A stretch of 64,000 nt of DNA from Candidatus Methylospira mobilis (GTDB taxonomy: Bacteria > Pseudomonadota > Gammaproteobacteria > Methylococcales > Methylococcaceae), in contig NZ_CP044205.1 in the NCBI RefSeq assembly GCF_009498235.1, forward strand, positions 2,977,389 through 3,041,388, given 5' to 3'. Below, in pieces: positions 20,401 to 26,779 of the stretch. The notes under the pieces were generated by a model, which was given only the letters and a program-made list of their open reading frames with translations, had not been told where the DNA came from and did no database searches. The translations under genes were made by a program, and so were the position numbers. Within the stretch, counting starts at the first letter, position 1. The number at the start of each line of letters is the position of its first letter.

Positions 20401-23199
20401 CAGGAAGACCGCACCATCGTCGAGCAACTGCTGCGCGCCCACGAATACTGGCTCATGAAAGGACTTATCGCCGATCTGGTCATCCTCAACGAAAAGGAAC
20501 TGTCCTATATCGATGACCTGCAGATGCTGCTGGAAAACATGGTGCGCGAAAATCAGGCGCTTACGACCCATCATCTGCACGAAAATCATGCCATGATTTT
20601 TGTGATACGCGTAGATCAACTTTCGCTGGAAGAACAGCGTTTGCTGCAGACTGCCGCGCGCGCGGTGCTTTTCAGCAAAAGAGGCACGCTGGCGGAACAA
20701 CTGTTGAGACACTCGCGCCCGGCAACGGCTTTCGTTGCGCCCAGGCTTTTATCCGCCCCCGAAACTCAGTCGCCTCGCTTGACCGTACCCCAGCTCGAAT
20801 TTTTCAACGGACTCGGCGGCTTTGCCGAAAATGGACGCGAATACGTCATCGTGCTTGACAACGGCCAGTGGACGCCGGCCCCATGGGTCAATGTGATAGC
20901 CAGCGCCGGGTTCGGCTTTACTGTTTCGGAGCTGGGCAGCGCATGCACCTGGTGCGGCAACAGCCGCGAAAACCAGTTGACGCCCTGGTCGAACGATCCG
21001 GTCAGCGATCCGTCGGGAGAGGTTTTCTACTTGCGCGACGACGAAAGCAACGAGCTATGGAGTCCGACCGTTTTGCCGATCCGGATCGACAATGCAAGCT
21101 ACGTAATACGTCACGGGCAGGGCTACAGCCGTTTCGAGCACGCATCCCATGGCATACACAGTGAGCTGCTGCAGTTCGTCGCCCCGGACGACCCTGTCAA
21201 GCTATCGTCGCTGACGCTGAAAAACATTTCCGGACGCACCCGCCGGCTGACGGTCGCCGCCTACGTGGAATGGGTGCTCGGTGCCTCGCGCAGCGTGACC
21301 GCGTCTCACATCATCACCGAACAGGACCAGAGTACCGGCGCGCTGTTCGCCTCCAACCCCTGGGACATGGAGTTCGGCCACCGCATCGCTTTCGCCTGTG
21401 TTGCAGGTAAATCCAGCGGATGGACCTGTGACCGGGCTGAATTCATCGGACGTAACGGGAGTCTGGGCGCGCCGGCGGGTCTGCTGCGTTCCGGGCCGCT
21501 GAAGAACCGCGCAGGCGCAGGCCTGGATTCGTGCGCAGCCGTGGAGACGGTAATCGAACTCGCGCCCGGCGAAAGCACGGAGATCGTTTTCCTGCTGGGA
21601 CAAGGCAATGACCGCGCCCATGCCGGAGAGCTGATTCGGCGCTACCGGGCAACCGACACAGCAACGACGTTTTCCCTGGTAACTCAATCGTGGAAGCGGG
21701 TACTCGCCAAGGTTCAGGTGAAAACGCCGGATCGGGAGCTCGATATGTTGTTAAACGGCTGGCTGCTCTATCAAACCCTGAGTTGCCGCCTATGGGCGCG
21801 GGCCGCCTTTTATCAGGCGGGCGGCGCTTTCGGCTTTCGCGATCAATTGCAGGACAGCATGGCGCTGGCTGTCAGCCGGCCCGATCTGGCCCGCGCCCAC
21901 ATACTATGCGCCGCCGCGCGGCAGTTCGGCGAAGGCGATGTGCAGCATTGGTGGCACCCGCCCACCGGACGCGGCGTGCGCACCCGCTTTTCAGACGACC
22001 GCGTCTGGCTGCCTTATGTCGTATCCCACTATATCCGGACTAGCGGCGACGCCGGAATACTTGATGAGATGCTGCCTTTTCTGGAAGGCCCCGAGCTGGG
22101 AGCGGAACAGGATGACGCCTATTACCAGCCGGGTCAGTCTATGCAGCAGGCCGCCCTTTTCGAGCACTGCGCGCGCGCGCTCGACCTGAGCCTGAAAAAC
22201 GGCGTTCACGGTATGCCGCTGATGGGCAGCGGCGACTGGAATGACGGCATGAATCGGGTAGGCAATCAGGGAAAAGGAGAAAGTGTATGGCTGGCGTGGT
22301 TCCTGCTCGCCACGCTCCCGGAGTTCGCAACCCTGGCGGAAACGCGCGGAGACGGCGAGCGGGCCATCCGCTGGCGCGAGCATGCCGTCCATCTGACAAC
22401 CGCGGTTGAAGCGCAGGCATGGGATGGCGCATGGTACCGTCGCGCCTTTTTCGACGACGGCGCGCCGCTCGGTTCCGCAGCCAATAGCGAGTGCCGCATC
22501 GATTCGATTGCCCAGAGCTGGGCTGTTATTTCCGGCGCAGCCGGGACAGAGCGGGCGCGGCAGGCGATGTCGTCGGTGCGGGAATACCTGGTGCGCTACG
22601 GCGACGATCTGGTATTGCTGTTCACCCCGCCCTTCGTCAAGGCCGAACGCGACCCCGGTTACATCAAGAGCTATCCTCCGGGCGTGCGCGAAAACGGGGG
22701 GCAATATACCCACGCGGCAATCTGGTCGGTCATCGCCTACGCCATGCTCGGCGAAGGCGATCAGGCTGTGGAATTGCTGCGCATGCTGAATCCGATCAAG
22801 CGCACGGCCACCCGTACCGGCGTTTACGCCTACAAGGTCGAGCCCTATGTCCTGCCGGCGGATATCTACTCGGAATCCCCCCACGCGCGGCGCGGCGGCT
22901 GGACCTGGTACACCGGCGCTGCGGGGTGGTTTTACCGAGCCGGAATGGAGTCGATATTAGGCCTGCAGGTACGCGCCGGTAAACTGGTCTTCGATCCCTG
23001 CATACCCAAAGCGTGGCGCGATTACAGCATGGTTTATCAGCATGAAACCACGCGCTATGACATCGCTGTTGAAAATCCGAATGGGGTAATGCGCGGCGTA
23101 GTCTCAACGGAATTGGATAGCGAATATCAGAAAAACAGTAACAGCATTACCTTGCAGGACGACGGACGAGTACATCGGGTTCGGGTGGTGCTGGGTTGA
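14476..23199 (+). CDS. ndvB: Cyclic beta-1,2-glucan synthase-like protein (NdvB/ChvB type)
   Basis: About 2,907 residues, near the ~2,850 usual for NdvB/ChvB. Expected to be an inner-membrane protein that initiates, elongates and cyclises periplasmic beta-1,2-glucan used in osmoadaptation. Membrane segments occur near residues 410-460 and 830-990. Between them lies a family-84 glycosyltransferase domain: TLDADTKLPMDAV near 622-632 and RWTRGDWQLLPW near 774. Two repeated carbohydrate-binding/phosphorylase-like parts follow (LLSNGRYAVMITAAGSGYS near 1635; NGLGGFAENGREYV near 2113), then a GH94 barrel with GSGDWNDGMNRVG near 2584 carrying the general acid Asp. The frame is open further upstream, but the ATG at 14476 follows CGGAGA. 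Close members could instead make other glucans, so the symbol is by family. Confidence 0.88.
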   Translation: MLKRRERRRHARVGHPGDGETPIRFELFSTERLEQHAVSLARAQKVSSIKKGRKLIPRVRDNAGVLLDAYKAVAKAVGEQHAITPAAEWLLDNFHVIEEQVSDLYFDLPESYYRELPKLAEGVLAGYPRVYGIAWAFVAHTDSRFDAQLLMHFVRAYQSVEPLTLGELWAIPSTLRVLLVENLRRLAVRIMHSQTGRRLANDFVDRVEQIAASTDKPDPPLPATELPEIPLRQAYAVQILQRLHDPHPGSAPSLDLLNDWLNEQGISLDEIVRLEHADQIADNVTVRNIITSMRAISTFEWPQFVEDASLADACLRAHEGYAAMDFLTRDRYRHAIEDLAKRSPHSELEIARWVISRVQRTDEHVATDERQTEPGYYLIGDGRFEFEREVGFKPALKQQLLRVCVANAGLAYTGSLVLLTLLLLALPLSASFAAGLGGLQISLIALLVIFPASDIAVGLMNRLIVAGLPPRHLPRLEFKDGVPPALSTFVVVPTMFVSAAGVKEQIEQMEVRYLSNPDGRILFALLSDWADAAQETMPGDDRLLDAAVTAIAALNAKYESQRFFVFHRKRLWNPSEGMWMGWERKRGKLHEFNRLLRGATDTSFLPIAGEPAAAPPGVCYVVTLDADTKLPMDAVSQLVGVAAHPLNRPVFDPITQRVVNGYGILQPRVTPTLPLRRECSMFHQFFAGASGTDAYVSEVSELYQDLFALGTYGGKGLYHVDTFEAALARRVPENTLLSHDLFESVFARCALVSDIEFFEEFPSHTEVAASRGHRWTRGDWQLLPWIFGPRGKSLPMIGRWKMFDNLRRSLSAPGAFFTLAASWTIPDAPQAVMIGLVLTAMTFPAILAFISGFTAPRRGISLPTHLRAAGENVLWACGNSLVALTLLAQQAWLMADAIAHTLVRLFITRRRLLKWVTALQAKTAADHKLKNLIRPLGSSSAVIVIAGAAVLIFNPDGIKAAAPFLLLWWLAPVVARTLSLPPKPDRAESLLPEDSLRLRLIGRRIWRFFTTFVTVEESYLPPDNFQEDPQPVIAHRSSPTNFGLYLLSVVAARDFGWLGLIDTVDRLEATLTTLNALPRLHGHFYNWYDTRNLQVLEPRYVSTVDSGNLAAHLLTLAQACRETLQQPLSFSTALSGLTDTHRLLMDALAGITDDRRTVTVSLKELRQKVVSLGKLLENHPVDPHAWNRHWRQLMRRADALLDLARAYAAERGDTYDSEVPAWARLLRNDIRSHVRDADSLMPWIQFADRLDAGAESSGLSRQSGKTDSTALSLNTPLNELAGHYALCLADMDALSEKLPAPGDRETLTMTLRYAGDQAGTLTKRLEKMAARLDALFHEMDFRFLYNTECHMLSLGYRINEGDLDPSYYDLLASEARLSSFVAIAKRDVPGTHWFHLGRKVTRAAHGTVLLSWSGSMFEYLMPSLVTFTPRYSLLDQTCRLVVKRQIEYGKERGVPWGVSESAFNGRDLSFTYQYSAFGVPGLGMKRGLGEEMVIAPYATALAAMYLPHAAAENFECLEKEGALGRFGFYEALDFTPIRLAEGQRVALVRCYMAHHQGMSLVAFANVVHDGAMRHRFHRAPLIQAADLLLQERIPRGADTSVMPLIEELSEIRESVQPPVRRVPSPTAPSPSAHLLSNGRYAVMITAAGSGYSQWRNLAVTRWREDATRDAWGSYIYLRDVASGQVWSAGYQPTVVAPDLYEVIFVEDRARITRTDGNMVSTLEILVSPEDDAEIRRLSLTNNGRNAREIEITSYAEIVLASSQADIAHPAFSNLFVHTEYLPQAPGLIAQRRQRADGDPNIWAAHVLTGRQTGDGIQYETDRTRFVGRGQTLREPIAVMDGRPLTNTVGAVLDPIFSLRTRIRIAAGATEHVTFTTLAAATRQAIVDASDKYHNVAVFERVSAMAWTHAHVQLHHLRTKPDEALLFQDLANRVIYADASLRPPGRIMQMNTLNVAALWRHGISGDRPIVLLRVTGQEDRTIVEQLLRAHEYWLMKGLIADLVILNEKELSYIDDLQMLLENMVRENQALTTHHLHENHAMIFVIRVDQLSLEEQRLLQTAARAVLFSKRGTLAEQLLRHSRPATAFVAPRLLSAPETQSPRLTVPQLEFFNGLGGFAENGREYVIVLDNGQWTPAPWVNVIASAGFGFTVSELGSACTWCGNSRENQLTPWSNDPVSDPSGEVFYLRDDESNELWSPTVLPIRIDNASYVIRHGQGYSRFEHASHGIHSELLQFVAPDDPVKLSSLTLKNISGRTRRLTVAAYVEWVLGASRSVTASHIITEQDQSTGALFASNPWDMEFGHRIAFACVAGKSSGWTCDRAEFIGRNGSLGAPAGLLRSGPLKNRAGAGLDSCAAVETVIELAPGESTEIVFLLGQGNDRAHAGELIRRYRATDTATTFSLVTQSWKRVLAKVQVKTPDRELDMLLNGWLLYQTLSCRLWARAAFYQAGGAFGFRDQLQDSMALAVSRPDLARAHILCAAARQFGEGDVQHWWHPPTGRGVRTRFSDDRVWLPYVVSHYIRTSGDAGILDEMLPFLEGPELGAEQDDAYYQPGQSMQQAALFEHCARALDLSLKNGVHGMPLMGSGDWNDGMNRVGNQGKGESVWLAWFLLATLPEFATLAETRGDGERAIRWREHAVHLTTAVEAQAWDGAWYRRAFFDDGAPLGSAANSECRIDSIAQSWAVISGAAGTERARQAMSSVREYLVRYGDDLVLLFTPPFVKAERDPGYIKSYPPGVRENGGQYTHAAIWSVIAYAMLGEGDQAVELLRMLNPIKRTATRTGVYAYKVEPYVLPADIYSESPHARRGGWTWYTGAAGWFYRAGMESILGLQVRAGKLVFDPCIPKAWRDYSMVYQHETTRYDIAVENPNGVMRGVVSTELDSEYQKNSNSITLQDDGRVHRVRVVLG

Positions 23200-23226
23200 A
23201 AATCGAATAAATACGGCGGTTTAGAC

Positions 23227-23694
23227 CTATATGTCACCCAGTGCCGCAGCCGTCGACAACTCATTCGTATCCTTACTCCGAAAGACTAATACCCCATCAA
23301 GCAAGGATTGAAGCCGGGAGGAATCTTTCGTTTCACATTCCCATAGAAGCAATATTCGCCAGCCAAGATTGGTCAGTTCAGTAATGTTTTGCAGATCGCG
23401 TTCGCGTGTCCGCTGCAATTTTTTCCGCCAGAACTCCACATTGGAAGCTGGAATTGTTGCACGCGGACACCCTGGATGTTGATGCCAAAAGCATCCATTT
23501 ACAAAAATACACAAGCGATACTTCGGCAACACAATATCTGGTTTGCCGGGAAGATCCTTGCGATGCAACCGAAAACGATAACCCAATTGGTAAAGAAGCT
23601 TGCGGACGCGCAGTTCAGGTGTCGTGTTTTTCCCCTTAATGCACCCCATAATTTCGGAGCGTTTTTCCGGTGAGAAACTATCCACTGGATTCAT
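23227..23694 (-). CDS. vsr: Vsr-type DNA mismatch endonuclease
   Basis: 155 residues, the usual Vsr length. Vsr nicks 5' of a T in T:G mismatches arising from 5-methylcytosine deamination. Key features are present: KRSEIMGCIKGKNTTPELRVR at the N-terminal helix, LPGKPDIV with the catalytic Asp, and FVNGCFWHQHPGC with catalytic and zinc-binding His/Cys, then FWRKKL and GWRILLLWEC. Its start lies 17 bp inside the 3' end of the receiver-domain gene, so it is the last gene of the methyltransferase/GHKL/receiver operon. In this setting it may be either repair for the methylase or the module's nuclease. The upstream IS insertion may impose polarity on it. Confidence 0.92.
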   Translation of the reverse strand: MNPVDSFSPEKRSEIMGCIKGKNTTPELRVRKLLYQLGYRFRLHRKDLPGKPDIVLPKYRLCIFVNGCFWHQHPGCPRATIPASNVEFWRKKLQRTRERDLQNITELTNLGWRILLLWECETKDSSRLQSLLDGVLVFRSKDTNELSTAAALGDI

Positions 23695-25395
23695 CAGACT
23701 TCATAGGGATGAAATCCAACCCAACTCGTGAAAGATGCGACCCCAGTCTATGCAGCAAGTTCAGTGCGTATTCATATCGCAGTTGGGCAACAACTACACC
23801 TTGGTACTTTTTATGGCTGAGAATTCCTTTTTCGTCGACTATATATGCGACTTCCAGTTGATTGGAGCCATTGAATGCTCCATTGCCCGCTGCAAAGAGC
23901 TGTTCCCATCGCAATGGCTGCCCGTCAACATCTCGGCCTTCAGCATTTTCTGAAAACCCGAAAACATTTAGCTTATTTTCTATTTGCAAAAAAAGATGGC
24001 TCCCACGGCTCGCGTTTTTCAGTGCTGGAGTTTTGTCGGCACTGTACAGTCTGACGGCTTTGAATGGCAACCAAGATCCAAGGCGCTTCTTCCAGCCTTT
24101 ATCATTTCCTTGGCCCGGCACAAGATCACATGCAGGCGTAAGACACAGCCAGTATTCACTGGAGCTTGAGGAACGATCAATACGAAGAATATGTCCGGTA
24201 GTGAGATGATGCCCCTCAATTGGTTTACTGCATGCATAACTGTTTAACTGCAAACAAACGTCCTCGCGTTGTTGGCCTGCACCAAGGAGATCAAACCGTT
24301 TCATCATCATGTGACGATGATCGGGATGCGAAAGATAGGCAGCCACTCGTTCCGCAAAATCAACAACACTGGATTCGATTTTTCCGCCCAGACTTTCCCA
24401 ATGCCTAGCTACATTCAGCCTTACGCTCGTTCTACGCTTGGCTTCGTCGGATTCCAGAATTTCCTCCAGCCACCCGGCATGCAAGTGGCGATTCATCAAT
24501 ACCCCGGTTTCTGCCATGACGCCTTGCTGATCCAGCTCGCTTCTCATTTTCGACATAATAAGCCTGTGGGGAACCGGGTCCCACGCCTCAAGCGCATCCA
24601 GCAGTCGCTCTGGAATAGTGTTCGGATCGTGCTGTTTCGATACAACGGTTATAAAAAGGCTGTCTGTTCGTATCCAGTTAATATCATTGTTGCTTCCCGT
24701 TGTTACACGACCATACGGAACTTGAGACATTTTCTGACAAAAATCGCTCTGACGCCGGTGCATCAGTAACTCGATAACCTGATCTGCATTAAGATTTACG
24801 CCTTGTGGAATCGAATTCAAATATCGAGCAAGGTCATTCAGCTCCGGCATTTCAGATATAGCATTCCAACTACGATCGTCCCTCTCCAGAACTTTCAAGA
24901 ACGCGATTTGATCTACACAGCCCAATAAATAATCAAAAATGCCGTCTTGAATATCCTCCCAAGCCCCCATTTTTTTCTGCAAGCTGGTTAATTTGCCCTG
25001 ATGAAGCTTAAGTTGAGTAGCTGGGCATGCCAAACTTAAAGCAATCTCGTTGATAGTATTCTCTATACCGGCACCGGCCTCGCTTCGATTTTGTGTATAC
25101 ACCACCACCAAATTGAAATTGCTGTTGCCGGCAAGCCGTCGCAAAATATTGATAGCTTTTTCACTTCCCTGATTTCCATCCAAGTGATAGTCGAGAATCA
25201 GCAAATCGGAATGATCGAAATGCGAAGCGCTATCTCCCTCAGACTCAATTGGCGGCGTTTTGCCGTCATGAATGTCAACAAGCCAGGGAGTTGGCTGCCT
25301 GTTTCGGCAAAAATCAAGAATTTTGAGAACATTTCGGCAATTTTCGGCATCTTTCGGATCCCGAATTTCTCTGCTATCATTTCCAGGACACCTAG
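23678..25395 (-). pseudogene. Receiver-domain protein of the methyltransferase/GHKL module, C-terminal 570 codons (split by IS)
   Basis: The frame is open from the target duplication at 25395 to the stop at 23678. It begins in the middle of a receiver domain: DLLILDYHLDGNQGSEKA places the expected phosphoacceptor Asp at residue 116 of the rebuilt protein, followed by LVVVYTQN as the next strand. The remaining ~480 residues match no family I can name; they include WLCLTPACDLVPG and end in RVGLDFIPMKSDE. The first 49 codons, with the acidic pair, lie across the IS at 26638-26779. Removing 25396-26637 (1,242 bp, divisible by 3) rejoins them in one 619-codon frame. A shorter product from the TTG at 25204 is possible but would lack the acidic pocket. 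It overlaps vsr by 17 bp. Confidence 0.85.
25392..25395. repeat. CTAG target-site duplication, left copy
   Basis: CTAG directly abuts the left end of the IS. The same four bases abut the right end at 26634-26637. CTAG-like 4-bp duplications are usual for IS5-group elements. Confidence 0.85.
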
Positions 25396-26633
25396 GGAAA
25401 CGCTGATTTAATCGCCACCTAATTCCATATATTTATTATGGATATAAATTAACCATGGTATAATAATCAATATATTATACTGAAACGGTTTCCGGCGTAT
25501 GATGAAACAGACCACCCTCCTTGACGTTCTTCTCCAGCAAAAATCGCGTACCACGCGGCGCGAGACTTTTTTGAACGCGATGGATCAGGTAGTTCCCTGG
25601 TCTGAACTGGTCGAGCTCATTCAGCCGGTGTATCCCGCTTCCGGACGAGGTCGTCCGCCTATCGGGATCGAAAGGATGTTGCGATTGTATTTCATCCAGC
25701 AATGGTACGGCTTTTCCGACGAAGGAACAGAAGATGCGCTTTATGATATGCCCCTATTAAGCCGCTTTGCCGGAATTGACCTGACGCATGAGCGTGTTCC
25801 CGATGCTACCACGCTATTGAACTTCCGCCACCTGCTGGAAGAGCATAAGCTGGCGCCGGTGATGCTGGGCCGCATTAATGCGCTTCTTGAAGCGAAAGGA
25901 TTACTCATGCGCGAAGGAACGATCGTGGATGCCACGTTGATCGCAGCGCCGCCCTCGACCAAAAACAAAAGTGGCGAGCGCGATCCGGAAATGCACCAGA
26001 CCAAGAAAGGAAATCAGTGGTATTTCGGGATGAAGGCGCATATTGGTGTGGATGCTGAATCGGGACTGGTTCATACGGTTGTCGGTACGTCGGCGCATGT
26101 CAGTGATGTGGTGATGACCAGCGAGTTGCTTCATGGTCGGGAACAAGTGGTCATAGCCGATGCCGGTTACATCGGCGTTGAAAAGCGCGAAGAGAATACC
26201 GGGAAAACGGTGGAGTGGTTGATCGCCATGAAGCGCGGCAAGCTAAAAGCGATGCCCGAAGGCCGATGGAAAGAAACGGTGCGCGAGATCGAAAAAAAGA
26301 AGGCGCAGATTCGTTCGCGTGTCGAGCATCCGTTCCATGTGATCAAGAACCTGTTTCATTATCGCAAGACGCGGTATCGGGGATTGGAAAAGAACACGCA
26401 TCAACTACAGATTTTGTTCGGGCTTTGTAATTTGTACCGGAGCCAAAAGCGGCTGATGGGGTCGATATGAGGGATTATTGCGCCCTCAATCCGCCCGAAA
26501 GGCGGAAAATGCCGGTAAAACCGGTGGTTTTAAGAGGGAACGCATAAAAAATGCGCCAAAATAGAAAATTTAGGCTCAAAAAAATTGCGCACCGGCGCAG
26601 CAACCCAGGTTTTGGCTATTAATCAGCGGTTCC
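25396..26633 (+). mobile_element. IS5-family insertion sequence, complete, 1,238 bp
   Basis: Imperfect terminal inverted repeats are visible: the left end reads GGAAACGCTGATTTAAT and the right end, read inward, GGAACCGCTGATTAAT. Both are flanked by CTAG. It encodes one transposase on the plus strand, preceded by about 100 bp of AT-rich DNA and followed by about 160 bp. It is inserted in the receiver domain of the GHKL-module gene, against that gene's orientation. The near-intact ends and intact transposase suggest a recent insertion. Confidence 0.92.
25499..26470 (+). CDS. IS5-family DDE transposase
   Basis: 323 residues. It has an N-terminal DNA-binding region (PPIGIERMLRLYFIQQWYG) typical of the IS5 group. 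The DDE catalytic triad is present: Asp in GTIVDATLIAAPPST (about 142), Asp in VVIADAGYIG (about 220), and Glu in RSRVEHPFHVIKN (about 278). The YREK-like context around the Glu (HPFHVIKNLFHYRKTRYRG) fits. The first of two adjacent ATGs is taken. No frameshift or stop was seen, so the enzyme is probably functional. Confidence 0.95.
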   Translation: MMKQTTLLDVLLQQKSRTTRRETFLNAMDQVVPWSELVELIQPVYPASGRGRPPIGIERMLRLYFIQQWYGFSDEGTEDALYDMPLLSRFAGIDLTHERVPDATTLLNFRHLLEEHKLAPVMLGRINALLEAKGLLMREGTIVDATLIAAPPSTKNKSGERDPEMHQTKKGNQWYFGMKAHIGVDAESGLVHTVVGTSAHVSDVVMTSELLHGREQVVIADAGYIGVEKREENTGKTVEWLIAMKRGKLKAMPEGRWKETVREIEKKKAQIRSRVEHPFHVIKNLFHYRKTRYRGLEKNTHQLQILFGLCNLYRSQKRLMGSI

Positions 26634-26637
26634 CTAG
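26634..26637. repeat. CTAG target-site duplication, right copy
   Basis: Second copy of the CTAG found at 25392-25395, directly outside the right end of the IS. Confidence 0.85.
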
Positions 26638-26779
26638 ACTCTATCGATTTCTGCAGCAGCTTATCCAAGGTAGGATATTCGTCGTCCACGACAACCGCCG
26701 TACGAATCGGGTCGATAAAAACTTCTTTAATCAGATCCCGGTAACTGGGAACCGGATTTGCGGCAACAGCCTCACTCAT
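26634..26779 (-). pseudogene. Receiver-domain protein, N-terminal 49 codons (split by IS)
   Basis: Starts at an ATG inside the last codons of the GHKL gene (8-bp overlap in ATGAGTGA) and reads MSEAVAANPVPSYRDLIKE, then TAVVVDDEYPTLDKLL. VVVDDE is the first beta strand and acidic pair (Asp32, Asp33) of a receiver domain. The frame runs into the IS and ends about 20 codons later at a stop near 26576. The downstream part of the gene lies at 23678-25395; residue 49 (Arg) spans the junction. Confidence 0.85.

Noticed and set aside
26484-26560. Short GC-rich dyads (CCGCCCGAAAGGCGG, CCGGTAAAACCGG) as a terminator of a host gene
   Set aside because: They lie inside the IS, after the transposase gene, and belong to the element.
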